DNA of 64,000 nucleotides, from assembly GCA_910577685.1 (NCBI GenBank), contig CAJTOH010000009.1:37496-101495 (forward strand). Direction: 5' to 3'. The translations under genes were made by a program, and so were the position numbers. A model generated the notes under the pieces. That model saw nothing but the letters and a program-made list of their open reading frames with translations. It was not told the DNA's origin and did no database searches. This DNA comes from an uncultured Dorea sp. Lineage in GTDB: Bacteria > Bacillota > Clostridia > Lachnospirales > Lachnospiraceae. Below are positions 33,844 to 41,414 of this stretch, piece after piece (position 1 is the stretch's first letter; the number at the start of each line of letters is the position of its first letter).

Positions 33844-33880
33844 AAATGCTATCATAACTAATTATGATAGCATTTGTCAA
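33844..33880 (-). promoter_or_regulatory. guaB promoter with overlapping 14-bp palindromic operator
   Basis: Minus strand: -35 TTGACA (33875-33880), and -10 TATGAT (33851-33856) at 18 bases. A perfect inverted repeat with 14-bp arms (33844-33857 and 33862-33875, 4-base centre) covers the whole spacer and -10. Immediately upstream is a tandem A-rich repeat (AACGACGAAAAA twice) that could act as an UP element. Confidence 0.75.
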
Positions 33881-34014
33881 CTAATTTCTTATACTTTTTT
33901 CGTCGTTTTTTTCGTCGTTTTGCAGCAGTTCATCCTTCCGGCTTCACCGTTGCGGAATCCGCCCGTATTAAAGTCTGCCTGCGGCAAAGAGGCGATTCCC
34001 GGCTGCAGGACGAA

Positions 34015-34503
34015 CTAACGTATTACCTTTCTCGGCGCAAGCATATAAAATCCTTCCACAATCGTCTCGTTCGGCTCAAAAATCACCTTTCGAAGTTCTC
34101 CCTTTCCGGACAGAACCAGCGCGTACACCTTCGCCCGACCGGTATGCGAACTGAAATCCAAAGTCCGGGCATTCTTATACTGATTCAATTCCGCCGCGTC
34201 CACCGGCGCAAGCAGTTCCATATCGGCTACATTGGCGTTAAACATCTTCTTGCGCTTCGCCTTATTCATGATCTTATCAATATCCAAATCCCCGTTCAAA
34301 AATAAATATTCATATTCAACATTGAGCCTTCGGAACATAAATACATCCAGCACAATCATAAGGATCGGCAGGATCAGCCCGATGGGATACATCAGAATGA
34401 TCAGAAATGAAACGATCGTTGCCGAAACCAATATCGCCTTAATCAGAATATCCTTCATGTCTGTCTGTTTTTTTACCAGTTGTTCCGTATAAAAATCATT
34501 CAT
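34015..34503 (-). CDS. Small membrane protein, DUF6106-like
   Basis: This 162-residue protein starts MNDFYTEQLVKKQTDMKDIL and has two adjacent membrane helices (about 20-60, ILVSATIVSFLIILMYPIG and then LILPILMIVLDVFMF). A cytoplasmic domain follows, with LNGDLDIDKIMNKAKRKKMF and LDFSSHTG near residue 115. This N-terminus and layout resemble a Lachnospiraceae family annotated as DUF6106; this is from memory and not verified. It has its own promoter and a GGAGG ribosome site. The function is unknown. Confidence 0.7.
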   Translation of the reverse strand: MNDFYTEQLVKKQTDMKDILIKAILVSATIVSFLIILMYPIGLILPILMIVLDVFMFRRLNVEYEYLFLNGDLDIDKIMNKAKRKKMFNANVADMELLAPVDAAELNQYKNARTLDFSSHTGRAKVYALVLSGKGELRKVIFEPNETIVEGFYMLAPRKVIR

Positions 34504-34578
34504 CCTCTACTCCTCCGTAGTCTTTATTGGGCCAGTACGAAAACCTCTTACCCTGTATATGTGATTTGATTTATATGT

Positions 34579-34607
34579 ATTGTAACATACCTCATTAGAC
34601 AGTGCAA
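34579..34607 (-). promoter_or_regulatory. Promoter of the DUF6106-like gene
   Basis: Minus strand: -35 TTGCAC (34602-34607), 17-base spacer, -10 TACAAT (34579-34584). It lies in the 330-base gap before groEL's stop. The rest of that gap holds repeat copy B and the large groEL hairpin. Confidence 0.65.
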
Positions 34608-34640
34608 CCGTTCATCCGCCTTCCAATATATCTCTTTGTT

Positions 34641-34694
34641 TTGCGATTTCTGTGCATCACGGAGCGTGTTACTGGCCACGGAGCGAACAGTATT
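34641..34694 (-). repeat. Dispersed intergenic repeat, copy B
   Basis: On the minus strand it reads TACTGTTCGCTCCGTGGCC, then AGTAACACGCTCC and GAAATCGC. This is close to copy A at 32213 in core and tail, but in the opposite orientation. Confidence 0.6.
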
Positions 34695-34709
34695 GTAGCA
34701 GTATTATAG

Positions 34710-34810
34710 AAAAAGAGGCTGCCGCGAAACAGCCGTTATACGCCGTATACGGGATATTATTTGTAATATCATCCATATACAGCGTATAAACTGCATTTCG
34801 CAACAGCCCT
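34710..34810 (-). terminator. Large imperfect hairpin, probable groESL terminator
   Basis: About 100 bases fold into one long stem. The base pairs GGGCTGTTGCG with CGCGGCAGCC; the middle has TATACGCTGTATATGG with CCGTATACGGCGTATA; the top is GATATTA/TAATATC around a four-base loop. On the minus strand it ends TTTTTC. It starts 23 bases after the groEL stop. It is much longer than a typical terminator and could be a fossil palindromic element. Confidence 0.75.
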
Positions 34811-34833
34811 AAAAATCTAGTGTACTGACATAA

Positions 34834-36459
34834 TTACATCATGCCCATTCCGCCGCCTGCGCCTGCCGGCATTGCCGGAGTCTCTTCTTTGATATTAGCG
34901 ACAACCGACTCTGTCGTCAGCAATGTAGACGCAACGCTCGTCGCATTCTGCAGCGCGCTTCTTGTAACCTTCGCCGGATCAAGAATTCCGCTCTCTACCA
35001 TATCCACATACTTCTCAGTCAGTACGTCGAATCCTGCCCCCGGAGCAGACTCTTTTACCTTATTGATGATAACGGATCCTTCCAGGCCTGCGTTCGCTGC
35101 GATGTGGAATAACGGGGATTCCAGAGCCTTCAATACGACGTTCGCGCCTGTCTTCTCGTCTCCGCCAAGCTTCTCTGCCAGCGCCGCCACTTCTTTTGCG
35201 GCATGGATATAAGCAGAACCGCCTCCTGCAATGATTCCTTCCTCCACTGCCGCTCTCGTAGCCGCAAGCGCGTCTTCCATACGAAGTTTCGCTTCCTTCA
35301 TCTCCGTCTCGGTCGCAGCGCCCACACGGATTACGGCAACGCCGCCTGCCAGCTTCGCAAGTCTCTCCTGCAGCTTCTCTTTATCAAAATCAGAAGTAGT
35401 CTCTTCAATCTGCAGCTTGATCTGTGCAACACGGTCGGAAATCTCCTTCTTGTCGCCAAGACCGTCAACGATAACCGTGTTCTCCTTCTGGATCTTAACA
35501 GACTTCGCACGCCCCAACTGATCCATAGTCGTCTCTTTCAGATCCATACCAAGCTCGTCGGATACTACCTGTCCGCCTGTCAGGATTGCGATATCTTTCA
35601 GCATCTCTTTTCTTCTGTCGCCGTATCCCGGAGCCTTCACTGCCGCTACATTGAAGGTTCCGCGCAGTTTATTGACAATCAGTGTTGTAAGAGCCTCGCC
35701 CTCTACATCCTCGGCGATAATCAGCAATCTTGCGCCGGACTGTACGATCTGCTCTAACAGAGGAAGGATATCCTGAATATTGGAGATCTTCTTATCTGTA
35801 ATCAGAATGTACGGATCTTCCAGAACAGCTTCCATCTTATCCATATCAGTAGCCATATAAGCGGATACATATCCGCGGTCAAACTGCATACCTTCTACAA
35901 GATCAAGCTCTGTCTTCATGGTCTTGGACTCTTCGATCGTGATAACGCCGTCGTTGGAAACCTTCTCCATTGCGTCCGCTACCATCTCGCCTACTTCGTC
36001 GTCGCCTGCGGAGATCGCTGCTACCCTTGCGATCTGATCTTTGTCTTTCAGCTTGCTGGACATCTTTGCAATCGCCTCTACCGCAGTGTCCGTAGCCTTC
36101 TTCATACCCTTACGGAGAATAATCGGGTTCGCGCCTGCAGCTAAGTTCTTCATTCCTTCATGAACCATAGCCTGTGCAAGAACGGTTGCCGTCGTAGTAC
36201 CGTCTCCGGCAACATCATTCGTCTTAGACGCAACCTCCTTGATGAGCTGCGCGCCCATATTCTCGAAAGAATCCTCAAGCTCAATCTCCTTTGCGATCGT
36301 CACGCCGTCGTTGGTGATTAACGGCGCTCCAAAAGACTTATCCAGAACTACGTTGCGTCCCTTTGGTCCAAGCGTTACCCTTACGGTGTCCGCCAACTGA
36401 TTTACTCCTGATTCCAGTGCGCTTCTGGCCTCTGCGCCATATTTGATTTCCTTTGCCAT
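34834..36459 (-). CDS. groEL: Chaperonin GroEL
   Basis: This 541-residue protein has MAKEIKYGAEARSALESGV, VTLGPKGRNVVLDKSFG, the ATPase motif GDGTTTATVLAQ, EGMQFDRGYVSAYM and the terminal GGGMGMM tail. With GroES it forms the double-ring folding chamber for newly made or damaged proteins. It is transcribed after groES from a CIRCE-controlled promoter. Length and motifs are complete. Confidence 0.98.
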   Translation of the reverse strand: MAKEIKYGAEARSALESGVNQLADTVRVTLGPKGRNVVLDKSFGAPLITNDGVTIAKEIELEDSFENMGAQLIKEVASKTNDVAGDGTTTATVLAQAMVHEGMKNLAAGANPIILRKGMKKATDTAVEAIAKMSSKLKDKDQIARVAAISAGDDEVGEMVADAMEKVSNDGVITIEESKTMKTELDLVEGMQFDRGYVSAYMATDMDKMEAVLEDPYILITDKKISNIQDILPLLEQIVQSGARLLIIAEDVEGEALTTLIVNKLRGTFNVAAVKAPGYGDRRKEMLKDIAILTGGQVVSDELGMDLKETTMDQLGRAKSVKIQKENTVIVDGLGDKKEISDRVAQIKLQIEETTSDFDKEKLQERLAKLAGGVAVIRVGAATETEMKEAKLRMEDALAATRAAVEEGIIAGGGSAYIHAAKEVAALAEKLGGDEKTGANVVLKALESPLFHIAANAGLEGSVIINKVKESAPGAGFDVLTEKYVDMVESGILDPAKVTRSALQNATSVASTLLTTESVVANIKEETPAMPAGAGGGMGMM

Positions 36460-36533
36460 GATTATATGCCTCCTAAATCTATGATTATTTAATGATCTGT
36501 AACATCCGAATCTGTAAAACCTCTATCTCCGTC

Positions 36534-36818
36534 CTACTCGCAGATTGCAAGGATATCATCCTGCTTTACGATGATATATTCTTCATCGTCAACCTCTACG
36601 TTCGTTCCTGAATACTTGGAATAGATCACCTGCTGTCCGACCGACACATTCATCTTTACTTCTTTGCCGTCTACGGTTCCTCCCGGTCCCACCGCGATAA
36701 CCTCCGCCTGCTGCGGTTTCTCCTTAGACTGTCCGGGAATCACGATTCCTGACTTAGTGGTTTCTTCTGCTATTAACTGCTTTAATACTACTCTGTCTCC
36801 TAATGGTACTAACTTCAT
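36534..36818 (-). CDS. groES: Co-chaperonin GroES
   Basis: This 94-residue protein begins MKLVPLGDRVVLKQL. It has the mobile loop ETTKSGIVIPGQSKEKPQQ, VIAVGPGG, and the KYSGTNVEVDDEEYIIVKQDDILAI end. The ribosome site AGAAGGAGG lies just before the ATG. It caps the GroEL ring. It is the first gene of the groESL operon. Confidence 0.97.
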   Translation of the reverse strand: MKLVPLGDRVVLKQLIAEETTKSGIVIPGQSKEKPQQAEVIAVGPGGTVDGKEVKMNVSVGQQVIYSKYSGTNVEVDDEEYIIVKQDDILAICE

Positions 36819-36852
36819 AATTTATGCCTCCTTCTAATAATATCTACTTTTG

Positions 36853-36879
36853 TTAGCACTCATAAAAAGAGAGTGCTAA
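36853..36879 (-). promoter_or_regulatory. CIRCE element (HrcA operator)
   Basis: Perfect inverted repeat TTAGCACTC-N9-GAGTGCTAA in the groES leader, just below the promoter. HrcA binding here is the classical heat-shock control of groESL. No hrcA gene is in this window. Confidence 0.97.
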
Positions 36880-36893
36880 AAAACTCTAGTAAT

Positions 36894-36922
36894 AAAATAG
36901 CACTCTCTTCTAACTTTGTCAA
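36894..36922 (-). promoter_or_regulatory. groESL promoter
   Basis: Minus strand: -35 TTGACA (36917-36922), 17-base spacer, -10 TATTTT (36894-36899). The spacer and first base of the -10 contain an extra half-site GAGTGCTA (36898-36905) matching a CIRCE arm. Confidence 0.85.
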
Positions 36923-36934
36923 CACACTTTATAT

Positions 36935-37240
36935 TTAGTTTACAAGATTTTTATAAAATCCGTTCTTAATCCGGAAATTAAGCACCCTGCCCGCCTTGTT
37001 CCAGTATCTTTCCACAATAGAACCAATACATGCCGTGTCCCCTTGGGAGACCTTAATCCTGCACTCATAATTGCCGTCCAATGAAAATTCGGTTACCTCC
37101 GTATCCTCCGCTATCAAGTATATGCTCTCTTCCTCCGGTTTATACGTGATAATCCTGCAGTGATGGACCTTCTCATCAAATCTTCCCTCTTTCAGCACCA
37201 TACGGTTCATCCTGATATCCGCCTGACATCCCTCATACAT
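36935..37240 (-). CDS. Conserved hypothetical protein between codY and groES
   Basis: This 101-residue protein has no signal peptide or membrane helix. It contains KVHHCRIITYKPEEESIYLI, IKVSQGDTACIGSIVERYW and VLNFRIKNGFY. Predicted strands dominate, so it may be a small beta-barrel, perhaps PilZ-like, but key PilZ motifs (RxxxR, D/NxSxxG) are not visible. The ribosome site GGGGGAG lies six bases before the ATG. It is separated from codY by a terminator and its stop is just before the groESL promoter. No function is assigned. Confidence 0.7.
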   Translation of the reverse strand: MYEGCQADIRMNRMVLKEGRFDEKVHHCRIITYKPEEESIYLIAEDTEVTEFSLDGNYECRIKVSQGDTACIGSIVERYWNKAGRVLNFRIKNGFYKNLVN

Positions 37241-37266
37241 GCTTCGCTCCCCCTTATATCATACAG

Positions 37267-37294
37267 AAAAGGTATCAGTTTCCCGATACCCTTT
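37267..37294 (-). terminator. Probable terminator after codY
   Basis: Stem GGTATC (37271-37276) with GATACC (37285-37290), extended by flanking A-T pairs, and TTTTC on the minus strand. It starts about 15 bases after the codY stop and is moderate in strength. Confidence 0.65.
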
Positions 37295-37306
37295 GCCTGT
37301 CTTAAA

Positions 37307-38095
37307 TCACTTCATGCGTTCCGCCTTGATATGTTCCAACTCCGTAAATACATAATCGTTCACGACCTTGATATAGGTCCCTTTCATACCTGATGAACGA
37401 GATTCGATTACTCCCGCGCTCTCGAACTTCCGAAGGGCGTTGACAATCACAGATCTGGTAATCCCTACCCGGTCCGCAATCTTACTCGCCACAAGGATTC
37501 CTTCCGTACCATCCAGCTCTTCAAATATATGGATGATCGCCTCCAGCTCCGAATATGACAGGGTACTGATCGCCGACTGCACGATATGCTCCTTCCTGGT
37601 CTCTTCCGCGCTCTCTTCATTCACAGACCGAAGCATCTCAAGCCCCACTACTGTCGTTCCGTATTCACTTAAAATGATATCGTCAATCTCATACATCCGT
37701 TCTTTCTTATAGATAAAAAGAGTGCCGAGACGTTCCCCTGCGATATCAATCGGGGTGATAATCGCCTGATATCCATGCACCGTATTCCCGGAAAATCCAA
37801 GGGTCTGCAGATTCACATTCTCCTTGGTTGACAGAATACTCAGAAGCCTCTCATTGAGCATCGGGTCGATATGCCTGCCCACCTCCTGCTCAATCAACTC
37901 TTTGATGTACGGCACATTACCGCACTTGCTTCCTCCAAGTACCTTTCCCTTCCTGCTCACTACCAGCACATTAGAATCCAAGATTTCAGTAAGCACTTCA
38001 CAAATATCATTAAATACTACCTTACTTGAATTATTATTGTGCAGTAATTTATTGATCTTTCTGGTCTTATCTAATAATTGTACACTCATTGACAT
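37307..38095 (-). CDS. codY: GTP/branched-chain amino acid-sensing repressor CodY
   Basis: This 262-residue protein has SVQLLDKTRKINKLLHNN at the N-terminus and a GAF domain to about residue 155. GYQAIITPIDIAGERLGTL lies in the GAF core. The C-terminal winged helix has ASKIADRVGITRSVIVNALRKFESAGVIESRS, quoted here in part as SKIADRVGITRSVIVNAL, the CodY recognition helix. It represses many nutrient-scavenging genes when isoleucine, valine, leucine and GTP are plentiful. It follows topA by 80 bases but has its own promoter. The ilv genes of this window are plausible targets, but no clear CodY box is visible. Confidence 0.97.
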   Translation of the reverse strand: MSMSVQLLDKTRKINKLLHNNNSSKVVFNDICEVLTEILDSNVLVVSRKGKVLGGSKCGNVPYIKELIEQEVGRHIDPMLNERLLSILSTKENVNLQTLGFSGNTVHGYQAIITPIDIAGERLGTLFIYKKERMYEIDDIILSEYGTTVVGLEMLRSVNEESAEETRKEHIVQSAISTLSYSELEAIIHIFEELDGTEGILVASKIADRVGITRSVIVNALRKFESAGVIESRSSGMKGTYIKVVNDYVFTELEHIKAERMK

Positions 38096-38115
38096 ACCTC
38101 CATCCTATGCATGTA

Positions 38116-38144
38116 ATATTATCATACAATTCCTTTTTTTTCAA
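38116..38144 (-). promoter_or_regulatory. codY promoter
   Basis: Minus strand: -35 TTGAAA (38139-38144), 17-base spacer, -10 TAATAT (38116-38121). It is about 20 bases before the codY ATG, so the leader is very short. The ribosome site is GGAGG. Confidence 0.55.
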
Positions 38145-38175
38145 TGAATATCCAAATTATTTTTACTATTCTTAC

Positions 38176-40266
38176 CTAATTCTTACTATTTTTGCTATTT
38201 TCTTTATTTTCTACGTATCCGCACTGCTCGTCGCTGCAAAGAAGTTTATTTCCTTTTTCAACCATATAGCTTCCGCACCGCGGACACTTTTTCAGGGAAG
38301 GTTTCTGCCAGGACATAAATTCACATTCCGGATTATCCTCGCAGCCATAGTATTTTCTTCCCTTCTTCGTCTTGCGCAGCACTACCTCTTTGCCGCAGAC
38401 AGGGCATGGGACTCCGATCTTTTCCAAATACGGCTTCGTGTTCCTACATTCCGGAAATCCCGGACAGGCAAGAAAACGTCCGTGGGGTCCGTATTTGATG
38501 ACCATGTTCCGTCCGCACTGGTCGCAGATTACGTCCGTCACCTCGTCCTCGATCTTAACCCGTTCCTGTTCTTCCTCCGCCTTCTCCACGGCGTCCTCAA
38601 GATCCGGATAGAAATTCTCGATGATCGTCCGCCAATTCACTTTCCCTTCCGCAACGCCGTCAAGAAGGCTCTCCATATTCGCCGTAAAATTCACATCCAC
38701 AATGCTTGGGAAGGACTGCTTCATAATATTGTTGACCACCTCCCCAATCTCGGTCAGATAAAGATTCTTATTCTCCTTCGCCACATAACGTCTGGCTATA
38801 ATTGTAGAGATGGTAGGGGCATAGGTACTGGGACGCCCGATTCCCCACTCTTCAAGGGTCTTTACCAGCGCCGCCTCCGTATAGTGCGCCGGCGGCTGTG
38901 TAAAATGCTGCTTCGACTCAAAATCTATCTTCGAAAGTTTAGAATCCTTATCCAGACTCTTGAACAGCACATTATTCTCCTCTTTCTCCTCTCCCGCCTC
39001 CGTGTACACAGAGCGGAATCCCTCGAAGACAATCTTCGACGCCGCTACGGTGAACCGGTACTGTCCCGCCGCGATTCGGACAGAGGTCGTCTCGTATCTT
39101 GCCGGCTGCATCCTGCTGGCAACGAATCGCTTCCAGATCAGTTGATACAAACGGAACTGATCCCTGCTTAAGGATTCCTTCATTGCCACCGGCGTACGGC
39201 TCACATCCGTCGGCCTGATCGCCTCATGGGCGTCCTGAATATTCTTATTACCATTGCCGCTCTTTTTCTCCTCCGCCGCAACATATTCCCGTCCATAATT
39301 CTCCGCAATATAATCCCGGACGTTTGCGTCCGCCTCCTCCGATATTCTGGTAGAATCCGTACGCAGGTAGGTGATCAATCCCACCGTTCCGTTTCCTTTG
39401 ATATCAATCCCTTCGTATAGCTGCTGGGCAATCCTCATGGTCTTTGAAGTGGCAAAATTCAGCGCTTTCGACGCCTCCTGCTGCAGCGTGCTGGTGGTAA
39501 AAGGAACCGGAGCCTTCTTCGTCCTCTCGCTCTTCTTGATGTCTTCCACAGAATAGTCCGCTTTGTCAACTTCTTTCAGGATCTCATCTAACTCTTCCTT
39601 AGAACGGATTGTCATCTTCTTTTTGTCCGTTCCGTAGAACTTTGCAACAAGGGGTTTCTTCTCCCCTTCCACTTTCAAGTTCGCATCCAGCGTCCAATAT
39701 TCCTCCGGTATAAATGCATTGATCTCTTCTTCCCGGTCGGCAATAATCCGAAGCGCCACGGACTGCACCCTTCCTGCGCTTAATCCCCGCTTAACCTTCG
39801 CCCACAATAGCGGGCTGATTTTATATCCCACTACTCTGTCGAGGATTCTTCTGGCCTGCTGCGCATCCACCAGATCCATATCGATCTCCCTTGCATTCTT
39901 CAAAGACGCTTTCACCGCATTCTTCGTAATCTCATTGAAACTGATCCGATATGTCTTCTTATCTTCTAACTTTAACGCTTTGCTCAAATGCCACGATATC
40001 GCCTCACCTTCACGGTCAGGGTCAGTCGCGAGATATACCCTATCCGCCTTCTTCACTTCCTTGCGAAGTCCGGCCAGAATATCCCCTTTCCCCCGAATTG
40101 TAATATACTTCGGCTCATAATCATGCTCGACGTCAACTCCAAGCTGACTCTTAGGAAGGTCTCTCACATGCCCGTTGGATGCGGTCACTACGTAACTGCT
40201 TCCTAAAAATTTCTTTATTGTCTTCACCTTAGCGGGTGACTCCACGATTACAAGATAACGTGCCAT
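38176..40266 (-). CDS. topA: DNA topoisomerase I
   Basis: The start chosen is ATG 40266 (MARYLVIVESPAKVKTIKKF), which is the conserved TopA N-terminus with GGAGG about ten bases upstream. An ATG ten codons earlier exists. The protein has about 696 residues. The Toprim domain has ATDPDREGEAISWHL, and the active-site Tyr is in LITYLRTDSTRIS. Three C-terminal zinc-finger-like CxxC modules (CDQCG, CPVCG, CPRCG) follow. It relaxes negative supercoils. It follows dprA by about 60 bases, the common dprA-topA-codY order. Confidence 0.96.
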   Translation of the reverse strand: MARYLVIVESPAKVKTIKKFLGSSYVVTASNGHVRDLPKSQLGVDVEHDYEPKYITIRGKGDILAGLRKEVKKADRVYLATDPDREGEAISWHLSKALKLEDKKTYRISFNEITKNAVKASLKNAREIDMDLVDAQQARRILDRVVGYKISPLLWAKVKRGLSAGRVQSVALRIIADREEEINAFIPEEYWTLDANLKVEGEKKPLVAKFYGTDKKKMTIRSKEELDEILKEVDKADYSVEDIKKSERTKKAPVPFTTSTLQQEASKALNFATSKTMRIAQQLYEGIDIKGNGTVGLITYLRTDSTRISEEADANVRDYIAENYGREYVAAEEKKSGNGNKNIQDAHEAIRPTDVSRTPVAMKESLSRDQFRLYQLIWKRFVASRMQPARYETTSVRIAAGQYRFTVAASKIVFEGFRSVYTEAGEEKEENNVLFKSLDKDSKLSKIDFESKQHFTQPPAHYTEAALVKTLEEWGIGRPSTYAPTISTIIARRYVAKENKNLYLTEIGEVVNNIMKQSFPSIVDVNFTANMESLLDGVAEGKVNWRTIIENFYPDLEDAVEKAEEEQERVKIEDEVTDVICDQCGRNMVIKYGPHGRFLACPGFPECRNTKPYLEKIGVPCPVCGKEVVLRKTKKGRKYYGCEDNPECEFMSWQKPSLKKCPRCGSYMVEKGNKLLCSDEQCGYVENKENSKNSKN

Positions 40267-40328
40267 AGTCTTGCTTCCTCCATAAACAACTAGCATTTGT
40301 CCGCCTTCGGAAACTAATGTATTCCCCC

Positions 40329-41408
40329 TTAGCGGACTCTAATATAATGATTTTTTGAAACTTCCCGTATACGGCCCTTAATCTCCAGCGTAATCAAACT
40401 CTGCATAATTACAGACACATCCTGTCCTGTCTCCGCTATTAACTGACTGAGGCCCTTGGGGAAGAAACCGAGACAACTATACACCACATTTTCGTGATTT
40501 TCAAGCGTTTTTTCAATTTTGTCTGTTTTTTGCCCTAACTCTCTCTTGGCGATTCCAAGTTCAGCCAGCAAATCCTCCGGCGTAATCAGTATTCCCGCGC
40601 CCTGCCGGATTAAAAAATGGCACCCCTGACTCAACTGGCTTGTCACAGGGCCGGGGAGCGCGTAAACATCCTTTCCCTGCTCTAAAGCCTGATCCGCCGT
40701 AATCAATGATCCGCTCCTCTCCCTCGCCTCCATTACCAATACAAGATCCGACAACCCGCTTATGATTCTGTTTCTCATTGGAAAATACATGGGTAGGGGC
40801 GGCCTTTTCGGCTGCTGCTCCGATATCACGCCCCCGCTTTGCTGGATATCCATGTACAAACCGATATGATCCCGCGGATAGCAGATATCCACCCCGCAGC
40901 CCAGCACGCCGAAAGTCCTGCCGCCTCCGTTTAACGCCCCTCTCTGTCCTGCTCCGTCAATCCCTCTCGCCATTCCACTTATGACCTGAATTCCGTGTTC
41001 CGCCAGACACCTCCCATAATCCAGAGCCATCTCCTCGCCGTAGGGCGTACACCTCCTGGCTCCCACAATGGCCGCGCTTAAGGTATTCTCTTGGGGAAGG
41101 CTGCCCTTCACATACAATGCGTACGGCGGATCTGCAATCTGCATAAGTTTCTTCGGGTACTCTTCTGAAAAATACGGTACAAACCGGATATTCTGTTTTG
41201 CCAGATACTCCCACTCTTTTTCGGTTTCTATCTCTTTCCTCGCCTGAAGAACCGCCTCCACATCCTTAGCTTGAAGGAACGGAAGAAACCTTAACCGCAT
41301 TTCTTCTATATAATATACAACTCTCCCCTCTTTGTATTCTTCTCTCAGCAATCTTTTTTTACAATCTGACAGATTCGGGATTAATGCCAGCCAGTATTCA
41401 TACATCAT
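40329..41408 (-). CDS. dprA: DNA-processing protein DprA
   Basis: This 359-residue protein has the Rossmann-like domain of DprA/Smf. It has AAIVGARRCTPYGEEMALD, ISGMARGIDGAGQRGALN, VLGCGVDICYPRDH, SLITADQALEQGKDVYALPG and QGCHFLIRQGAG. A C-terminal winged-helix-like segment (KGLSQLIAETGQDVSVIM) follows. It loads RecA on incoming single-stranded DNA in natural transformation and is also conserved in species not known to be competent. It overlaps the yifB gene closely (6-base gap). Confidence 0.95.
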   Translation of the reverse strand: MMYEYWLALIPNLSDCKKRLLREEYKEGRVVYYIEEMRLRFLPFLQAKDVEAVLQARKEIETEKEWEYLAKQNIRFVPYFSEEYPKKLMQIADPPYALYVKGSLPQENTLSAAIVGARRCTPYGEEMALDYGRCLAEHGIQVISGMARGIDGAGQRGALNGGGRTFGVLGCGVDICYPRDHIGLYMDIQQSGGVISEQQPKRPPLPMYFPMRNRIISGLSDLVLVMEARERSGSLITADQALEQGKDVYALPGPVTSQLSQGCHFLIRQGAGILITPEDLLAELGIAKRELGQKTDKIEKTLENHENVVYSCLGFFPKGLSQLIAETGQDVSVIMQSLITLEIKGRIREVSKNHYIRVR

Positions 41409-41414
41409 TCCCTG

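Noticed and set aside
38089..39171. A 360-codon plus-strand open frame opposite topA
   Set aside because: It mirrors topA in another frame, has low-complexity Arg/Leu-rich composition and no recognisable domain or ribosome site.
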